This document shows positions 35,901-47,700 of a DNA stretch of 64,000 nt, piece after piece. Under the pieces are notes generated by a model, which saw nothing but the letters and a program-made list of their open reading frames with translations, made no database searches and was not told where the DNA came from. The DNA lies in contig JABACO010000017.1 in assembly GCA_013339895.1 (NCBI GenBank), positions 7,499,690 through 7,563,689 on the forward strand. Direction: 5' to 3'. The stretch comes from Ephydatia muelleri. Taxonomy: Eukaryota > Porifera > Demospongiae > Spongillida > Spongillidae. The first letter of the stretch is position 1. Each line of letters opens with the position of its first letter. The position numbers were made by a program, and so were the translations under genes.

Positions 35901-37028
35901 CTTATAATTCAGAGTGAGGACCAGTGCTTTGTGGTCACCCAGCTTCACTACACAGAGTGGCCTGAGCACGGAAGGCCTCTCAACACAACTTCAATAGGTG
36001 GAGCTGATGGACACCCTCACCAGGACCCAGATGAGCACTGGGAACAAGCCTATTGTTGTCCACTGCAAGTATGTGCTCTCTTTCCCTCATCACGCATTCA
36101 TTCACACTCTCCTCACCCTCACAGTGATGGGGTAGGTCGCACAGGTACATTCATCACCATGCACTCAGAGCTGGAGAGATTGAAGACAGAGGGAGTTGTT
36201 GATGTCGTTCAACGAGTGAAATTCTCCAGAATAGCGAGACCTGGTATTGTCCAGAATGTGGTAAGGTCAAGAGTGCATTATGAATCAAGAGGGCATTTAG
36301 AATCAAGAGGGCATTAAGCATTAGAATCAAGAGTGCATTATGAATCAAGAGGGCATTTAGAATCAAGAGGGCATTAGAATCAAGAGGGCATTGGAATCAA
36401 GAGGGCATTAAGATCAAGAGGGCATTAAGAATCAAGAGGGCATTAAGAATCAAGAGGGCATTATAATTAAGAGGGCATTAGAATCAAGAGGGCATTTAGA
36501 ATCAAGAGGGCATTAAGAATCAAGAGGGCATTAAGCATTAGAATCAAGAGTGCATTAAGAATCAAGAGGGCATTTAGAATCAAGGGGGCATTAGAATCAA
36601 GAGGGCATTGGAATCAAGAGGGCATTAAGAATCAAGAGGGCATTAAGAATCAAGAGGGGCATTATTATTAAGAGGGCATTAGAATCAAAAGGGCATTAGA
36701 ATCAAGAGGGCATTAGAATCAAGAGGGCATTAGAATCAAGAGGGCATTAGAAACAAGAGAGCACTATAAATGATCAGCATCATCAGAACAGGGAAATGCA
36801 TTTATAAATTTACATTTTATGCTACTACTAAAGTGTATTCCTCAAACTCACTACTTCTGACAACTAACAGCACCTCATTTCAGTTTATTCATTCCATCCC
36901 ATCTTATTCACCTCACTTCAATTCTTCTCACCTTCTCTCTCCAGGAACAGTTTTCATACTGCCATGAGTGTCTCGCTCAGTATGTGGACAGCTTTGATGC
37001 CTATGCCAACTTTAAGGAGCTTGCCTGA
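23971..37028 (+). CDS. Receptor-type protein tyrosine phosphatase, Ig/FN3 ectodomain
   Basis: A signal-peptide exon (23971-24037, [18 protein letters not shown]) is followed by phase-1 exons, each one module: 24144-24536 N-terminal module, 24593-24910 Ig, 24966-25238 FN3, then nine Ig-like exons (25327-25620, 25709-26026, 26091-26378, 26442-26780, 26842-27171, 27464-27778, 27841-28152, 28211-28546, 28608-28907), FN3 in 28963-29172 plus 29228-29320, and FN3 in 29381-29674. The TM exon (30049-30175) has [20 protein letters not shown]. Cytoplasmic D1 exons run 30594-31813 with WPDHGVPQF and [10 protein letters not shown] intact. D2 exons run 35128-36260 with WPEHG and HCNDGVGRTG (Asp to Glu, Ser-Ala to Asn-Asp), so D2 is probably inactive. 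The last exon is 36945-37028. Total is about 2,220 codons. Two apparent one-base frameshifts occur, near 32.41 kb and 35.99 kb. The second is absent from the duplicate at 56.5 kb. They may be sequence errors or real damage. Confidence 0.85.
27189..27424. mobile_element. MITE, TA target, copy 2, in a phosphatase intron
   Basis: The ends TGTGATCGTTTCCGTGAAAA and TTTTCGTGGAAACGATCCCA are inverted repeats flanked by TA (27187-27188, 27425-27426). The interior matches the copy at 7431-7656. Confidence 0.85.
29750..29990. repeat. (TG)n microsatellite in the intron before the TM exon
   Basis: About 240 bp of GTGTGT with ATGT interruptions. Confidence 0.92.
30176..30238 (+). other. 63-nt intron with no stop, in-frame if retained
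   Basis: The intron between the TM exon and the juxtamembrane exon is 21 codons long, has no stop in the reading frame and would add a hydrophobic stretch ([20 protein letters not shown]) directly after the membrane segment. Flanking sites are AAG|GTTTGC and CACACAG|GT. Confidence 0.5.
31815..32285. repeat. (CCA)n-rich microsatellite in a phosphatase intron
   Basis: It is nearly all CCACCA, CACACC and TACCAC words between the D1 exon ending 31813 and the exon starting 32304. Confidence 0.92.
32462..35105. repeat. 2.6-kb intronic minisatellite
   Basis: Roughly a hundred head-to-tail units built on GAGTGTTGGGTGGATATGTG occur, with a long form that inserts CAGT before GTTGGG and a short form without it. 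Long frames on the minus strand (Thr/His/Pro-rich) are shadows of the repeat. It fills one intron between the exons ending 32454 and starting 35128. Confidence 0.93.
36260..36768. repeat. Minisatellite, 17-19 bp unit (AGAATCAAGAGGGCATTA)
   Basis: About 28 units lie in the last phosphatase intron. The same array, shorter, is in the duplicate at 56838-57170. Confidence 0.92.
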
Positions 37029-38099
37029 GAACAGCACATGCCTTTTATTATTGTCCATTTAGATTGATAAATTGCCATCAGGAAACGGCAGGAGAATTAT
37101 ATTACTACAAACATAGAATGGACACACAATAATTATAATACATTAACGATGCTGGTATGTTTTTTTGATTATTTCTGCTCACTCAGTGTGATGTTTCTCC
37201 ATGGAGTAGCCGCACGCTGCAAATACACATGATGGCCAGAACAAGGAGGGCACAACTTACAATAAGGGGCAACAACGAGTACAGACGCACGCACTGAACA
37301 GCACATGACAACACATGAATGTACATGAAGGTATGACAAGTACATGCGTTATTCTTGCGGTCCAACACCACACTCAGAAAGTTCTGGAAGTAATCGATGA
37401 TGATTTCGAACCTCTTATTTAGTAGCACAGAGTTCTGTAGAGTTTTAAAAAAGTTTAGATTTTTTAATTTTGTGTACTAGTGTGCACAGAAAACAGTAAA
37501 ATAATACAAATCTTATATCTATAACACTGAAATGTTATAACCGACCTAGTCCAATTCAGCAAAACTCAGTTATGTCTTTAGATTTGCTCATTATTCACTG
37601 CAGTCGCTATCATTGCTATCACAGGCCCAAATTACCACAACATTTGGAAAAACAACATGTCATCCATCACCTGTGGACGTGGTTGTTGATACTGTTGTCA
37701 ATAAGAATTTTACTCGTGTCTATGGCAAGCACAGGCCAGCGGTTTCCCTACCTTGCCCAGTTGCCTCATGTTGTGAACACATTCTTCCATCTATGTGGAA
37801 AATTCACATGTGAAGACATGCCTCTGGTGCTCTCCCAGACACGATACCACAAGAATGGCTTTCCTCAATCAGTATATTGTCTGTTCTAATTGTTTCACAC
37901 TTGTAGCCATTCTCACTACCGATACTCACATTTCTCATTGCTCCGGTAACAGTCCATCTATCTTGGACATCAACCATGCTGCTACTACAAGTACTCCAGA
38001 GGACACTACTGCGTACCCTTCATTTGATGATATTTCATAACTTCCCACTATCAAGTGCATCTCTGTTTGTGCTGACCAGGCGTTCTGCTAGGGATTTTT

Positions 38100-39440
38100 C
38101 AGTCTATCGTTTTCAATGAGTCAATTATTGCTAGGAAAAAACTGTTTATGTTACCAAAGTGCATATTGTTTTGCAGTCAATGAATGAAGTGTTCGATCTT
38201 TCAAACCAACAGACATCAGAAAATTATGTGAACTGTTGGATACTGGCCATGAGCTGCAACTTTGGAACAGTGTAGTTTCAAGAAAGTACTGCTTGCACAA
38301 AAAACGCTCCAAAAGGAGTTGTAGTCAGCAACAGCTTAAAAGGAATTGTGTTACCATTACTATGGCACTAGCAGAAGAAGGGCAGTTTGGTAAAGCATGC
38401 TGTATACTTACATCATCCTGGCATTGCTGACAACAATGATGAAACTAGGAATCTTTTGAATTCAAAACATCCTTATGTTCCCATCACATCACTTCCTACA
38501 TCTGTGCCATCTCCATCTTCTGTTGACCTGTTGCCTCAATATTACTTTCATTTCCAAAAGATACTTCTGTGGACCTTCTGGGTTACGAGTCCAGCATCTA
38601 TTAGATGCATCTGAAGCTTCTTTGCCAACCTCACTGTTGTCTGTACTCAATATGGTAGTGAGCAAACTGGCTTCCCGGAGAGCTCTTCCGGAAATAGCTG
38701 AGAATCTTGAATGTGCAACTGTGATTGCTCTTACGAAACCCATGGGAAATGATATTTATCCTATTGCTGTCTGTGAAGTGTTGCGTGGATTAACAAGCAA
38801 GTGTCTCTGTGCTATTGAAAGCCAGTGAATACTTCAGTTATTACCAATATGGGGTTGTTTGCCCAAGTGGAGTTGAAAAAACATTCATTCATTGTGCTCA
38901 TGTATTGATGATCATTGGTTAGATGAAGATTTTACTGTTGCCAAAGTCGATCTACGCAATGCATTTAACTTGGTAGCTCTAAATGCTGTGCTAGAAAAGT
39001 GTGCTGAGTTTTTCCATGGACGCTCTGGCATTATGGAGTACATCCAAAACTGTGGCATCCCATGGGCATGCTCCGCTCTGCTACTGGTGTCCAACAGGGC
39101 GATCCACTTGGACCACTCGTATTTTCATTTGTGCTGCATCAACTGATTAATTTGAAGATAGCTGAGGATCACCTGTCTGGAGATTTGCTATCCAATAAGT
39201 GATACTTGATGATGGAACCCTTGCCAGAACCAGTTGCTCTGTCCAGTTAATAGCTATACATTCAAGAACACGTTATTGTTCACACTTGTGGCAGAGTTGT
39301 TTTGGAGTCAGCTCAATTTGGGGGTTCGCACTGAATTGTTCAGCCACATCATTATAAAAGAACTGTTCCAGAAGGTACATTCGATACTGCATGTTTTAAT
39401 ATAGGGACCTGATTCATTTGTCAGGCTACAGACTCAAGCA
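38100..39440 (+). mobile_element. Degenerate LINE fragment (same family as 19.8-22.2 kb)
   Basis: Pieces in different frames: GPSGLRVQHLLDASEAS, PIAVCEVLRGLTSKCLCAIE, then CIDDHWLDEDFTVAKVDLRN and AFNLVALNAVLEKC (the motif-A region missing from the larger copy). There are many stops and shifts. It lies within duplication copy A. Confidence 0.7.
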
Positions 39441-39755
39441 ATATGGTCGCAACCCACACCCTACCCGCTTTATTCTGCAACAGGTTTACTTGCTGGTGAA
39501 TGGCCTGGCGTGGCAAGTCCATTGTAATGTCGCATCTGACTGACGAATGCTGTGAAAACCTAGTCTCGTTCCCAGACCAATATGACGCAATGTTTATCGC
39601 ATAATGTATAAACACGCTCGTATAGGTCTGGCATCTCGAGTCGCAAGCGCTTGTACCTTGTGAATGTAAACAAACAATCATATCGATCCATCGTTTGACC
39701 ACATCCGATGATTATCAAATTTATTAACGCTATGGCGGCAGTTTGGGCCCCCGTA

Positions 39756-39946
39756 TCAGTGTAGGTGTTGCGGATACGTTGTGTTGAACCACAGAGATCG
39801 CAGAGTACTGACTAGCGATGCTGCCCACACCAATTGCTTGCTCCAACTGATTGGCAAAGAGTGGGCATATTTAGCTCCTGCGATTCGTGGAAAGAAAGGG
39901 TTGGACAAAATCTATATTTGTCGGTTGTGCTACTTAGCCTTATAGA
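39756..39946 (+). CDS. Small Cys-pair open frame inside the RecQ element
   Basis: The plus frame around 39755-39946 reads YQCRCCGYVVLNHRDRRVLT, then GLDKIYICRLCYLAL and a stop. Two Cys pairs about 50 residues apart recall ZAD-like or other treble-clef zinc-binding modules. A start is not fixed, and an intron may lie upstream. Confidence 0.3.
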
Positions 39947-39961
39947 TAAAGTAGTTACGCT

Positions 39962-40601
39962 TCACAAAAAGTTGGAAGATGTTAAGAAAGACCAGGTTTT
40001 CACACAGTGAGCTTCATCCACCACAAGAGCCACCAAGTCATCCTTATACTTCCTCGTCAAAAGCATCTCCTGCCAATGTTTGCAACCTATTAAGGCTTCA
40101 GGACTCATAAAAACTAACTGATAGCCTCCATGCAGCACTCCACGGGTTACAGAAGGATCTACTTGAGCTTGACCAACAAATTGTGTTGCCAGGCCTAGTA
40201 GTGAATACTTTTTTGCTTGGTCCTTCATCAAAGAAATTAAAGGCGATACGCAAATCACAATTGAAGACCTTGTCTTTCCACGAAGGTGATCGAAAAACGT
40301 ACGGTAACAGAACATAACATAGAGTTTTACCGTATCCTGTTGGCAAAATGACAAAACAATCACGGCCATTTACAAAGCTACATATGGCCTCCTTCTGCTT
40401 GTCCTTCAATGTCTCCCTATTCAGCTCTGTCATCGCGATATGCACAGCTCTGTCATCGCAAAACGCACAGCTCGTTCGACCGTATCCCTTAGTGTGGGTC
40501 TGGGTCGAGCGAATGGTTGCGTACATGACGTATTTGTTTATGTACATGTTTATGTAATACGTCATAATTAAAGTGCGCACGAATTCCAGGCTTTGGCACA
40601 C
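39962..40601 (-). pseudogene. RecQ-type helicase N-terminal fragment
   Basis: Minus-strand pieces: LKDKQKEAICSFVNGRDCFV then LPTGYGKTLCYVLLPYVF (Walker A, motif I), VICVSPLISLMKDQAKKY (motif Ia), and LVALVVDEAHCVKTW (DEAH box, motif II). The two pieces overlap in different frames near 40.26 kb, so there is a frameshift or an intron. Motifs III-VI are absent. It is captured or relict cargo of the surrounding transposon. Confidence 0.7.
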
Positions 40602-41211
40602 TTCCGCCCCGTACGAAACACCAGACCTATACGAGCGTGTTTATACATTATGCGATAAACATTGCGTCATATTGGTCTGGGAACGAGACTAGTGAAAACC
40701 ATACTAGTATTCGACCGATCGATAATAACACACAGAAAACAAATACTAAACGTTGTGACGTAACAGACCGGCCTTGGAATACTGTGATGAGCCATTGACT
40801 TCATGGACAATGTTATGCCGACAATGCGAGGAAAGCGAGAACAAAGGAAAAAATGTTGACATACTTAAAAATTACGTTACTGTGCTGAACTAATGATCTT
40901 TGTAGAGCTAAGCTGGGAAAAATCTGGTGTGCTTGGTATTGAACAGCTCCGTACTTTGTCTACGGAAAGATTTACGGAAATATGTCGAGAATTCGCAAAC
41001 CGCGAACTCATTTCTCCATACCTGATCCACCATCCAATGACGCTTGTCTCTACATGAATACGAAGTACTGCATATTTTGCATCAGCCATTATATGCCGAA
41101 TAATACTAGTTCATTACTTGTAGTGTAGTATAGTAGGGGGGACTAATTAGAGTGGATGCGCATGCGCATTGTGTTCTTATGTACCGAGTAGCTAGTTGGT
41201 GATAGTTGGTG

Positions 41212-44200
41212 CAGGGGCGGATCTAGGATTTCGGAGCGAGGGGGGGAAAGTGATAGCGGCAAGGGACACGCCCCCCCCAGCAAGGGGGTATGGGGGAGCG
41301 CTGTAAGCTCCCCCATCCGCCCCAGACCCCAGCCGCTTTGCAACTTTCGCACTTTTTAAGTAACAAAACATAGCATAATTGAACTGTAGTAAGACGACAG
41401 GAGTTACTGGCTTCTATTTAACTAACCAGTCCTATCTAGATATGCATATGCATGCATGCATACCTGCATGCATGTAATTACTATACTGCCGTACTATATC
41501 AAATCGCACCGTGGATTGCAAAAATGATAAAAATGCCTCATATCATAGATAGAGTAGACTAGATTAAATGCTTTACTCATCATACAAAGGTCTGAATAGG
41601 CGTCTTGGATTTGCTCTAACAAAACGTTCAACAATCATTTCAGGATCTATAGTTACATTGTAATTTGTATGCATTAATGCGAGTGATGCTAGGCGTTCTT
41701 CTCCCATTCTATTTCTCAACGACGTTTTGAGCCTCCGAAGAACAGAAAAAGAACGTTCCGCTTCTGAACTTGTAACTGGAAATATGCACCCAATACTTAA
41801 AAGAACTTGAATGTTTGGGAAAATGTCGGGGTCTGCATGTGTGTAGCAATTAACTAAGGTTTCAGGTGGACTAGATGTTTCCATTTTTCTCCTCCAATAA
41901 AGAACCCAGTGATCCAGTTCCGAGGGCAGTGAGGAGTAGGATGGAAGGTCATTTTCATAAAATGAAAACAGTTTATAATCCAGTGCACATTTGATAGCTA
42001 TCTGGGGCAGCAAGGACAGTATTGATGTAACAGCCTGTCTATTTGTAACAGAGAAGCGCTCCTTCATCTCAGATAATAGATAATCCAAAAATGGTATTGT
42101 CAAACTCCTCTTGAAATACTCAGTTGTGGATTCTGCCGGTATGTTGCAACGTTGCATTTGTCTCCCGTTAACAGTTCTAGGCTTTTCTTCGGTACTTCCA
42201 ATGTCCTCCGCAAGCTCCTTTGCTTCATCGTACACCTTGTCATGAAACACTTCAATTTCATTTCTGTATTGTTGTATGAGAGCTATAGTGTCGTCAATCC
42301 GTTGGTAAGCCTCATACACGTCCAGTTCTCGGCGTTGCAATTTGGCAGCGATGCCTTTAAGGGGGTATAGAGCACTTTTTTGTACTACGAAAGACGCGAT
42401 ATTTTCAAATCGCTTAAGGCATGATGCTATGCCATTAGCCTTGTCCTTTGTCTCCCTATCCCATGCCCAGTCATTCAATGATGGGTTGTTGTACATATGA
42501 GGATGGCAGATCATATCCATCGTCATAATTACTGCAGGGAAGAGTTCCTTAAAGTTTTCGTAAGCTTCGTGGCGCTCTACCCATCGAGTTCGACACAATC
42601 CTTTAAGTTTCTCTAACTTCACATCCTGACAGCATTCCTCTAATACGCGCTCAAAAAAAGCCTGCCTTTTAGGTGAATAGTGAAAAAACAGATATGCCTC
42701 ATTCATTGTGTCAATCACGTTCCGAACTGGCTGTAATTTGCAGCTAGCACTGATGCACAAATTCAAAATATGTGCATTGCAAGGCAAATAAATGGCTTTT
42801 GGATATGATGCCCTGAACCGGCCATTAACTCCATTTGCTGCTGATGACATTGAACTCGTAGTGTCATACGTTTGAGCTCTAACTCTGTTAAGATCAATGC
42901 TATGCAACGTGTAGGACTCCATTAATTTCTTGCAAACAGATTCTGAATTTGTTCTTTCTATATAGTTGAACAAAATCAAACAGTTGCTCTTTGACAAATA
43001 CATTGCCTGGATTGCTGATATCCAGCATTCTGTTGCATATGCCAAGTACAGTATATGGTTGTTCGATGAGTCAGTTACTTCATCAGCAATAATGGCAAAA
43101 TAGCCACCCTTCATAACTGCTGCATTTGTGTACTCCCTTACATAGTTTCCACAAAGTTCTATTATGTCATTTTGAATTGTTTTAGACGTATAACAAGCAT
43201 TTCTAGGTGCATTTGTAATGAAGTCCTGAAGTGTTGCATCTGTCCTGGCTCTGAATTCCAACAAAGCCAAAAAATTTCCTTTATTCGTACTAGGATCTGC
43301 TGTGTAGTCATCTCTGTGCCCGCGAAAGGAGATGCCTTGTTTCCCACAGAAAATAATGCATTCAACAATGCTTTTCAGGGCCAGTCGGTTTGACTTCATT
43401 AGTTCTTGTGACTGCATATCCAACACATTATCTATACGCAGAGCTGGATTTCTACATTGTTCCAGAAAAGCTTTGCCCATCAACACAGCATCTTTGTGGT
43501 ACTGATATGATTCATGCTTGTCAAGAACGCCTTCTCTTCCTTTTGCATTTTTAAAATCTTGGAATGGTGTACTACCAATTTTCCTAATACTCCACCTCCA
43601 CGACACCTGCCCTGTGGAACTTTTGCAAATAGAACGCAATACTTACAATATGCACCTTCCTTTGAAGGTGACCATACCAACCAATGGTATTCACTCAGCC
43701 AAGCTTTTCTGAAATATTGCTTTATAGTTTTGCCACCCTTTTCATATACATGTACTGGCAAAATGGAAGGCAAAGAAGGCTGTTCTGTGAGTAATTTTTC
43801 CATAACATTTTGAGGTTGAGGAATTCCGTAAATCACCAAACCAATATCTGTTACATTATCTTCTATTGATCCTGCTTCTGCAGAATTGTGCCCTACAGAC
43901 TCAATAGTGGTGCTTTCAATTTGTTTACTACTGTTTGGAGTTGTGTGATTTGCCAAAAATGGTATAGAACATGCAGCTACTGATGACCTGCACATCGTCT
44001 TCATCAATCTCCTCATCTGATATCATTTGGTCTAGTAAAACATTTGGAGGCTCTGATAAATCTGCTTGCAGCGTAGATATAGAATCGAGCTGTGCTGCAT
44101 CAGTGGGTTGTATTGATGCAAGTGTCAGTACGCTTGTACATTCACCGCTCGCGTTCGTTGGCTGTTCAAAAAAAGATCGAATGTCGCTCGATAGTTTACG

Positions 44201-44794
44201 AACTTTGGATATTCTGTCCCCTTCCTTCTCCTTGGCACACCGTTTCGTGCCACTTTCCATCTATATAAGGTTCATCGTGCACAAGAATTAGATGTGGGCT
44301 ACACGTTATATTAACTTACCTAGTCTGCTTGTGTATACACCTTGGAAATTCGACTTTTGAAACTCTATTGGTATACTATAAGCATGCAGATTAATACTTC
44401 ATCACTGCATGTATTTACACTTACCGTTAAAACAGAGAGAAATTGATAAGATGACTGACAAGTGATCCGACAACAGCAACGCACACTGAACTGAGACGTA
44501 TAAAATAATGCCTTTACACAGGATGTATAGTGCTTTTGAGAAAGGGTCTTTGTCTGGCGTAATAATATGACGTCGATAACAAAAGGGGCAATAGCGCCTT
44601 TATCAAAGGATGTAGAACCGGCTAGCGCCTAACGGATGCCACGATCCATTGAATAAGTAATCAACACATACGCAAATTGATTATGTAATGGAGTCTACAA
44701 TGTACTGAATGAATATTATTATTGACGGTCCAGCGGGGGGGGGGGGGAATTCCCTAGTTTCCCCCCCCCCCCCCCCCCCCTGGATCCGCCTCTG
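41212..44794 (-). mobile_element. hAT DNA transposon, 3.6 kb, 5-bp target
   Basis: The left end CAGGGGCGGATCTAGGATTT and right end CCTGGATCCGCCTCTG are inverted repeats (CAGxGGCGGATCxAGG). TGGTG is duplicated at 41207-41211 and 44795-44799. Comparison with the intact right LTR confirms the site exactly. Five bp is shorter than the common 8 bp but is known for some hAT groups. It encodes one transposase on the minus strand. Confidence 0.9.
41573..44260 (-). CDS. hAT transposase, ZMYM1-like
   Basis: The N-terminal part (start at 44260, MESGTKRCAKEKEGDRISKV) is followed by a TTF-type zinc finger region (AWLSEYHWLVWS, EGAYCKYCVLFAK) and a long body with IIADEVTDSSNNHILYLAYA (first catalytic Asp region), AQTYDTTSSMSSAANGVNG, CNAHILNLCISASC, CRTRWVERHEAYENF and the C-terminal dimerisation block VTSSEAERSFSVLRRLKTSL, ending FRPLYDE and a stop at 41573. 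This is the DUF4371 plus hAT C-terminal arrangement seen in ZMYM1-like hAT proteins. Reading frames change near 43.6 kb within the zinc-finger region and near 44.0 kb. The latter may be an intron, while the former looks like a frameshift, so activity is doubtful. Confidence 0.85.
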
Positions 44795-47700
44795 TGGTGT
44801 ATTGACTCTTGTTATCCGTTGCGCTGCTACTACACTACATTTGGCGACGAGGGTGGGATGGCGCTCCTTGGGAAAATACAGGAGTTCGAACCCGGAAATG
44901 AATCAATGTCAGCCTACCTCGAACGGGTTGAGCTATTTATGGCCGCCAACGCGATAGCAGAGGAGCGAAAGGTTACAGTGTTCTTAAGCACGGTTGGACC
45001 GAAAACGTATGGTCTTTTGAGGAATTTGGTAGCACCGAGCAAACCACAAGATAAGTCCATGTTGGAACTGACCGCAGTTCTAAAGAAGCATTTTGAACCA
45101 AAGCCTATTGTTATCGCTGAGCGATTCTATTTCCATCGCAGGAATCAGGCAGTTGGAGAAAGCATTGCGGAATATGTAGCAGAGCTGAGACGGTTGGCTA
45201 CGAACTGCAAATTTGGAGCATATCTGGATGAAGCTATGAGAGATAGGCTGGTGTGTGGTCTCAGAGACGAAGACACTCAGAAGAGACTGTTGTCAGAAGA
45301 AGATCTTACATTTGCTCGTGCTGCAGAGATAGCACAAAGTCGGGAAGCAGCTCAGCTGAACGTCCAGCAGCTGAAAGAAACCAGTGTGGCAGTTAAGACA
45401 GTGAGCTCAAGGGTAGACAAACAGTTCAGACGATGTCCACATTGTGGAAAGAACAATCACAGTTCAGAGAAATGTTCGTTCAAAAGTGCCACATGCTACA
45501 AATGCAGGAAACCTGGTCACATTGCATCAGTTTGCAGACAAAAATATGTTGCGGGTTTGCAGTGGATGGAGCCTCAAGATACTGATGTTGAAGCATATTT
45601 GGGAACAGTGATGACAGTGGGGCGTGACTTGGTGCAGCCAATAACTATTGATGTGAAACTGAATGAACGACCTTTGAAGATGGAGGTTGATACAGGTGCA
45701 GCTCTTTCAATAGTGTCGGAAAAGGTTTGGATGACGGTTAAAGGAACTGGGCGATTGCAGACATCTAGGGTAGTTCTGAGAACATACAACCAGGCAAAGT
45801 TGACTGTGCTGGGTGAGACCAAGGTTCAAGTAGAATATGGGGATCAGTTCCACAGCTTGATGATTAGAGTGGTTAAGGAAGGTGGACCAAGTTTGGTAGG
45901 CAGGGACTGGCTAAAGCACCTCCAATTGGACTGGAAGATGGTGTGCAATGTACAGTGTTCAGTGGAAAAAGACAGTGTATGGCAGTCAGTGTTATCCAAA
46001 TACAGCAATATATTCAAGCCAGGATTGGGAATGATGAAGGAAATAACAGCCAAGTTGAAACTCAAGCCAGGTGCTGTACCACAGTTCCACAGAGCGCGTT
46101 CTGTGCCATTTTCACTGAAAGGGGCTGTTGAACAGGAAATTCATAGGCTGGAAGAATTGGGTGTGTTGGAACGTGTTGTGCACAGTGAATGGGCAGCACC
46201 TATTGTAGTGGTGCCGAAAAAGGATGGTCGTGTAAGGCTTTGTGGTGATTATAAAGTGACTGTAAATAAATTTCTGGATGTGGACCAGTACCCTCTGCCC
46301 AAGCCTAATGAACTCTTTGCAACACTGACTGGAGGCAAAAGATTTACAAAGTTGGACTTGTCACAGGCTTACACCCAGATGGTCCTTGAGGAAGATTCGC
46401 GCTGCTATGTCACTATTAACACTCATATTGGGCTATTTCGTTACACTCGTCTTCCTTTTGGGGTTGCCTCGTCTCCAGCAGTATTCCAAGCAGCTATGGA
46501 TTCTATCTTGCAAGGAATATCTGGTGTCATCTGCTATATTGACGATATTCTGATTACTGGCAAAAGTGATGAACAGCATCTCAAGGCCCTGGAGGAGGTT
46601 CTCAAACGATTGGATCACCATGGGCTAGTGTTGGAGAAGGAAAAATGTTTCTTTTTTCAAGGATCAAGTGGAGTATCTTGGTCATATTGTAGATGCTCTA
46701 GGAGTGCACACAACACCAGACAAATTGCAGGCTGTAAAGGAGGCACCTACTCCCAAGAATGTATCACAACTACGATCGTTCCTGGGTTTGGTGAACTATT
46801 ATCAAAAGTTCATTCCTAATCTTGCCATGATGTTGTATCCTCTGAACTGCTTACTCAGGCTTGGTGCAAAATGGCATTGGACAAAGGAGTGTGAAAAGGC
46901 TTTTGACTCTGCAAAGCTAGCACTAATGTCAGCAAAACTCTTGGTTCACTATGATCCTGAATTGCCGTTGCGGTTAGCTGGGGATGCATCAGAATATGGT
47001 ATAGGTGCCATTATATCACATGTATTTCCTGATGGTAGTGAAAAGCCGATTGCTTTCGCCTCTAGAACTTTGACTTCTAGTGAAAGGAATTATGCGCAGT
47101 TGGAGAAGGAAGCCTTATCGTTGGTCTTTGGTGTGCGGAAATTCCATCAGTACTTGTACGGGCGTTCTTTTGTGTTATATACAGACCACAAGCCCCTAAC
47201 CACCATTTTTGGTTCAAAAGTTGGAATTCCTCCTTTGGCAGCTGCGAGGCTTCAGAGATGGGCGTTGTTGTTATCAGCTTATCAGTATAGTATTGAGTAC
47301 AAGCCCACCACAACACATGCAAATGCAGATGGACTATCAAGACTTCCAATAAATGATGATACAGTGGGAGATGAGATGGAGAGCAATGTTGACCCTATGG
47401 TTTTCAACATTTCACAAATTCAGATGCTCCCTGTGACTTCTGGGAAATTGAAAGCGTACACTGCTCGTGATACTATTCTCAGCCAGGTGCTCACCTATAC
47501 CAGACAAGGATGGCCCACAAAGATACCTGATGCCATGAAACCATTTTGGACACGCCGAGATGAAATCACCATTGAAGGAGACTGTCTGCTGTGGGGTTTG
47601 CGAGTATTGGTGCCACAGAAACTTCAGGTGCAGGTTCTGGAAGAATTGCATCAGGGTCATCCAGGAGCATCTCGTATGAAAGCTCTCGCAAGAAGCTATG

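Larger units (their letters stand above)
39561..40691. mobile_element. 1.13-kb DNA transposon carrying a RecQ-type helicase fragment
   Basis: Left TAGTCTCGTTCCCAGACCAA and right TTGGTCTGGGAACGAGACTA are perfect inverted repeats, and the match continues inward for about 70 bp (ATGACGCAATGTTTATCGCA). A 9-bp duplication GTGAAAACC flanks it (39552-39560, 40692-40700). The unoccupied site is seen in duplication copy B near 60055 (TGTGGAAACCATACTAG). A 9-bp duplication fits Mutator-like or Merlin-like elements, but no transposase is present to decide. Confidence 0.85.
35684..40724 (+). repeat. Segmental duplication, copy A
   Basis: Starts exactly at the donor of the D2 exon ending 35683 (GTTGGTGCCCAGATATGTTG), covers the last D2 exons, a minisatellite and a LINE fragment, and ends near ATACTAGTATTCGA. 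It matches copy B (56217-60090) along its length apart from small indels. The transposon at 39561-40691 is extra in copy A. Confidence 0.85.
41119..44839 (+). repeat. Left LTR, interrupted
   Basis: 41119-41211 and 44800-44839 match the right LTR in two parts, with the hAT element and its duplicated TGGTG between them. Confidence 0.92.

Noticed and set aside
36260-36768. Telomere-like or CRISPR-like 18-bp repeats
   Set aside because: Simple tandem minisatellite with degenerate units, duplicated along with the gene end.
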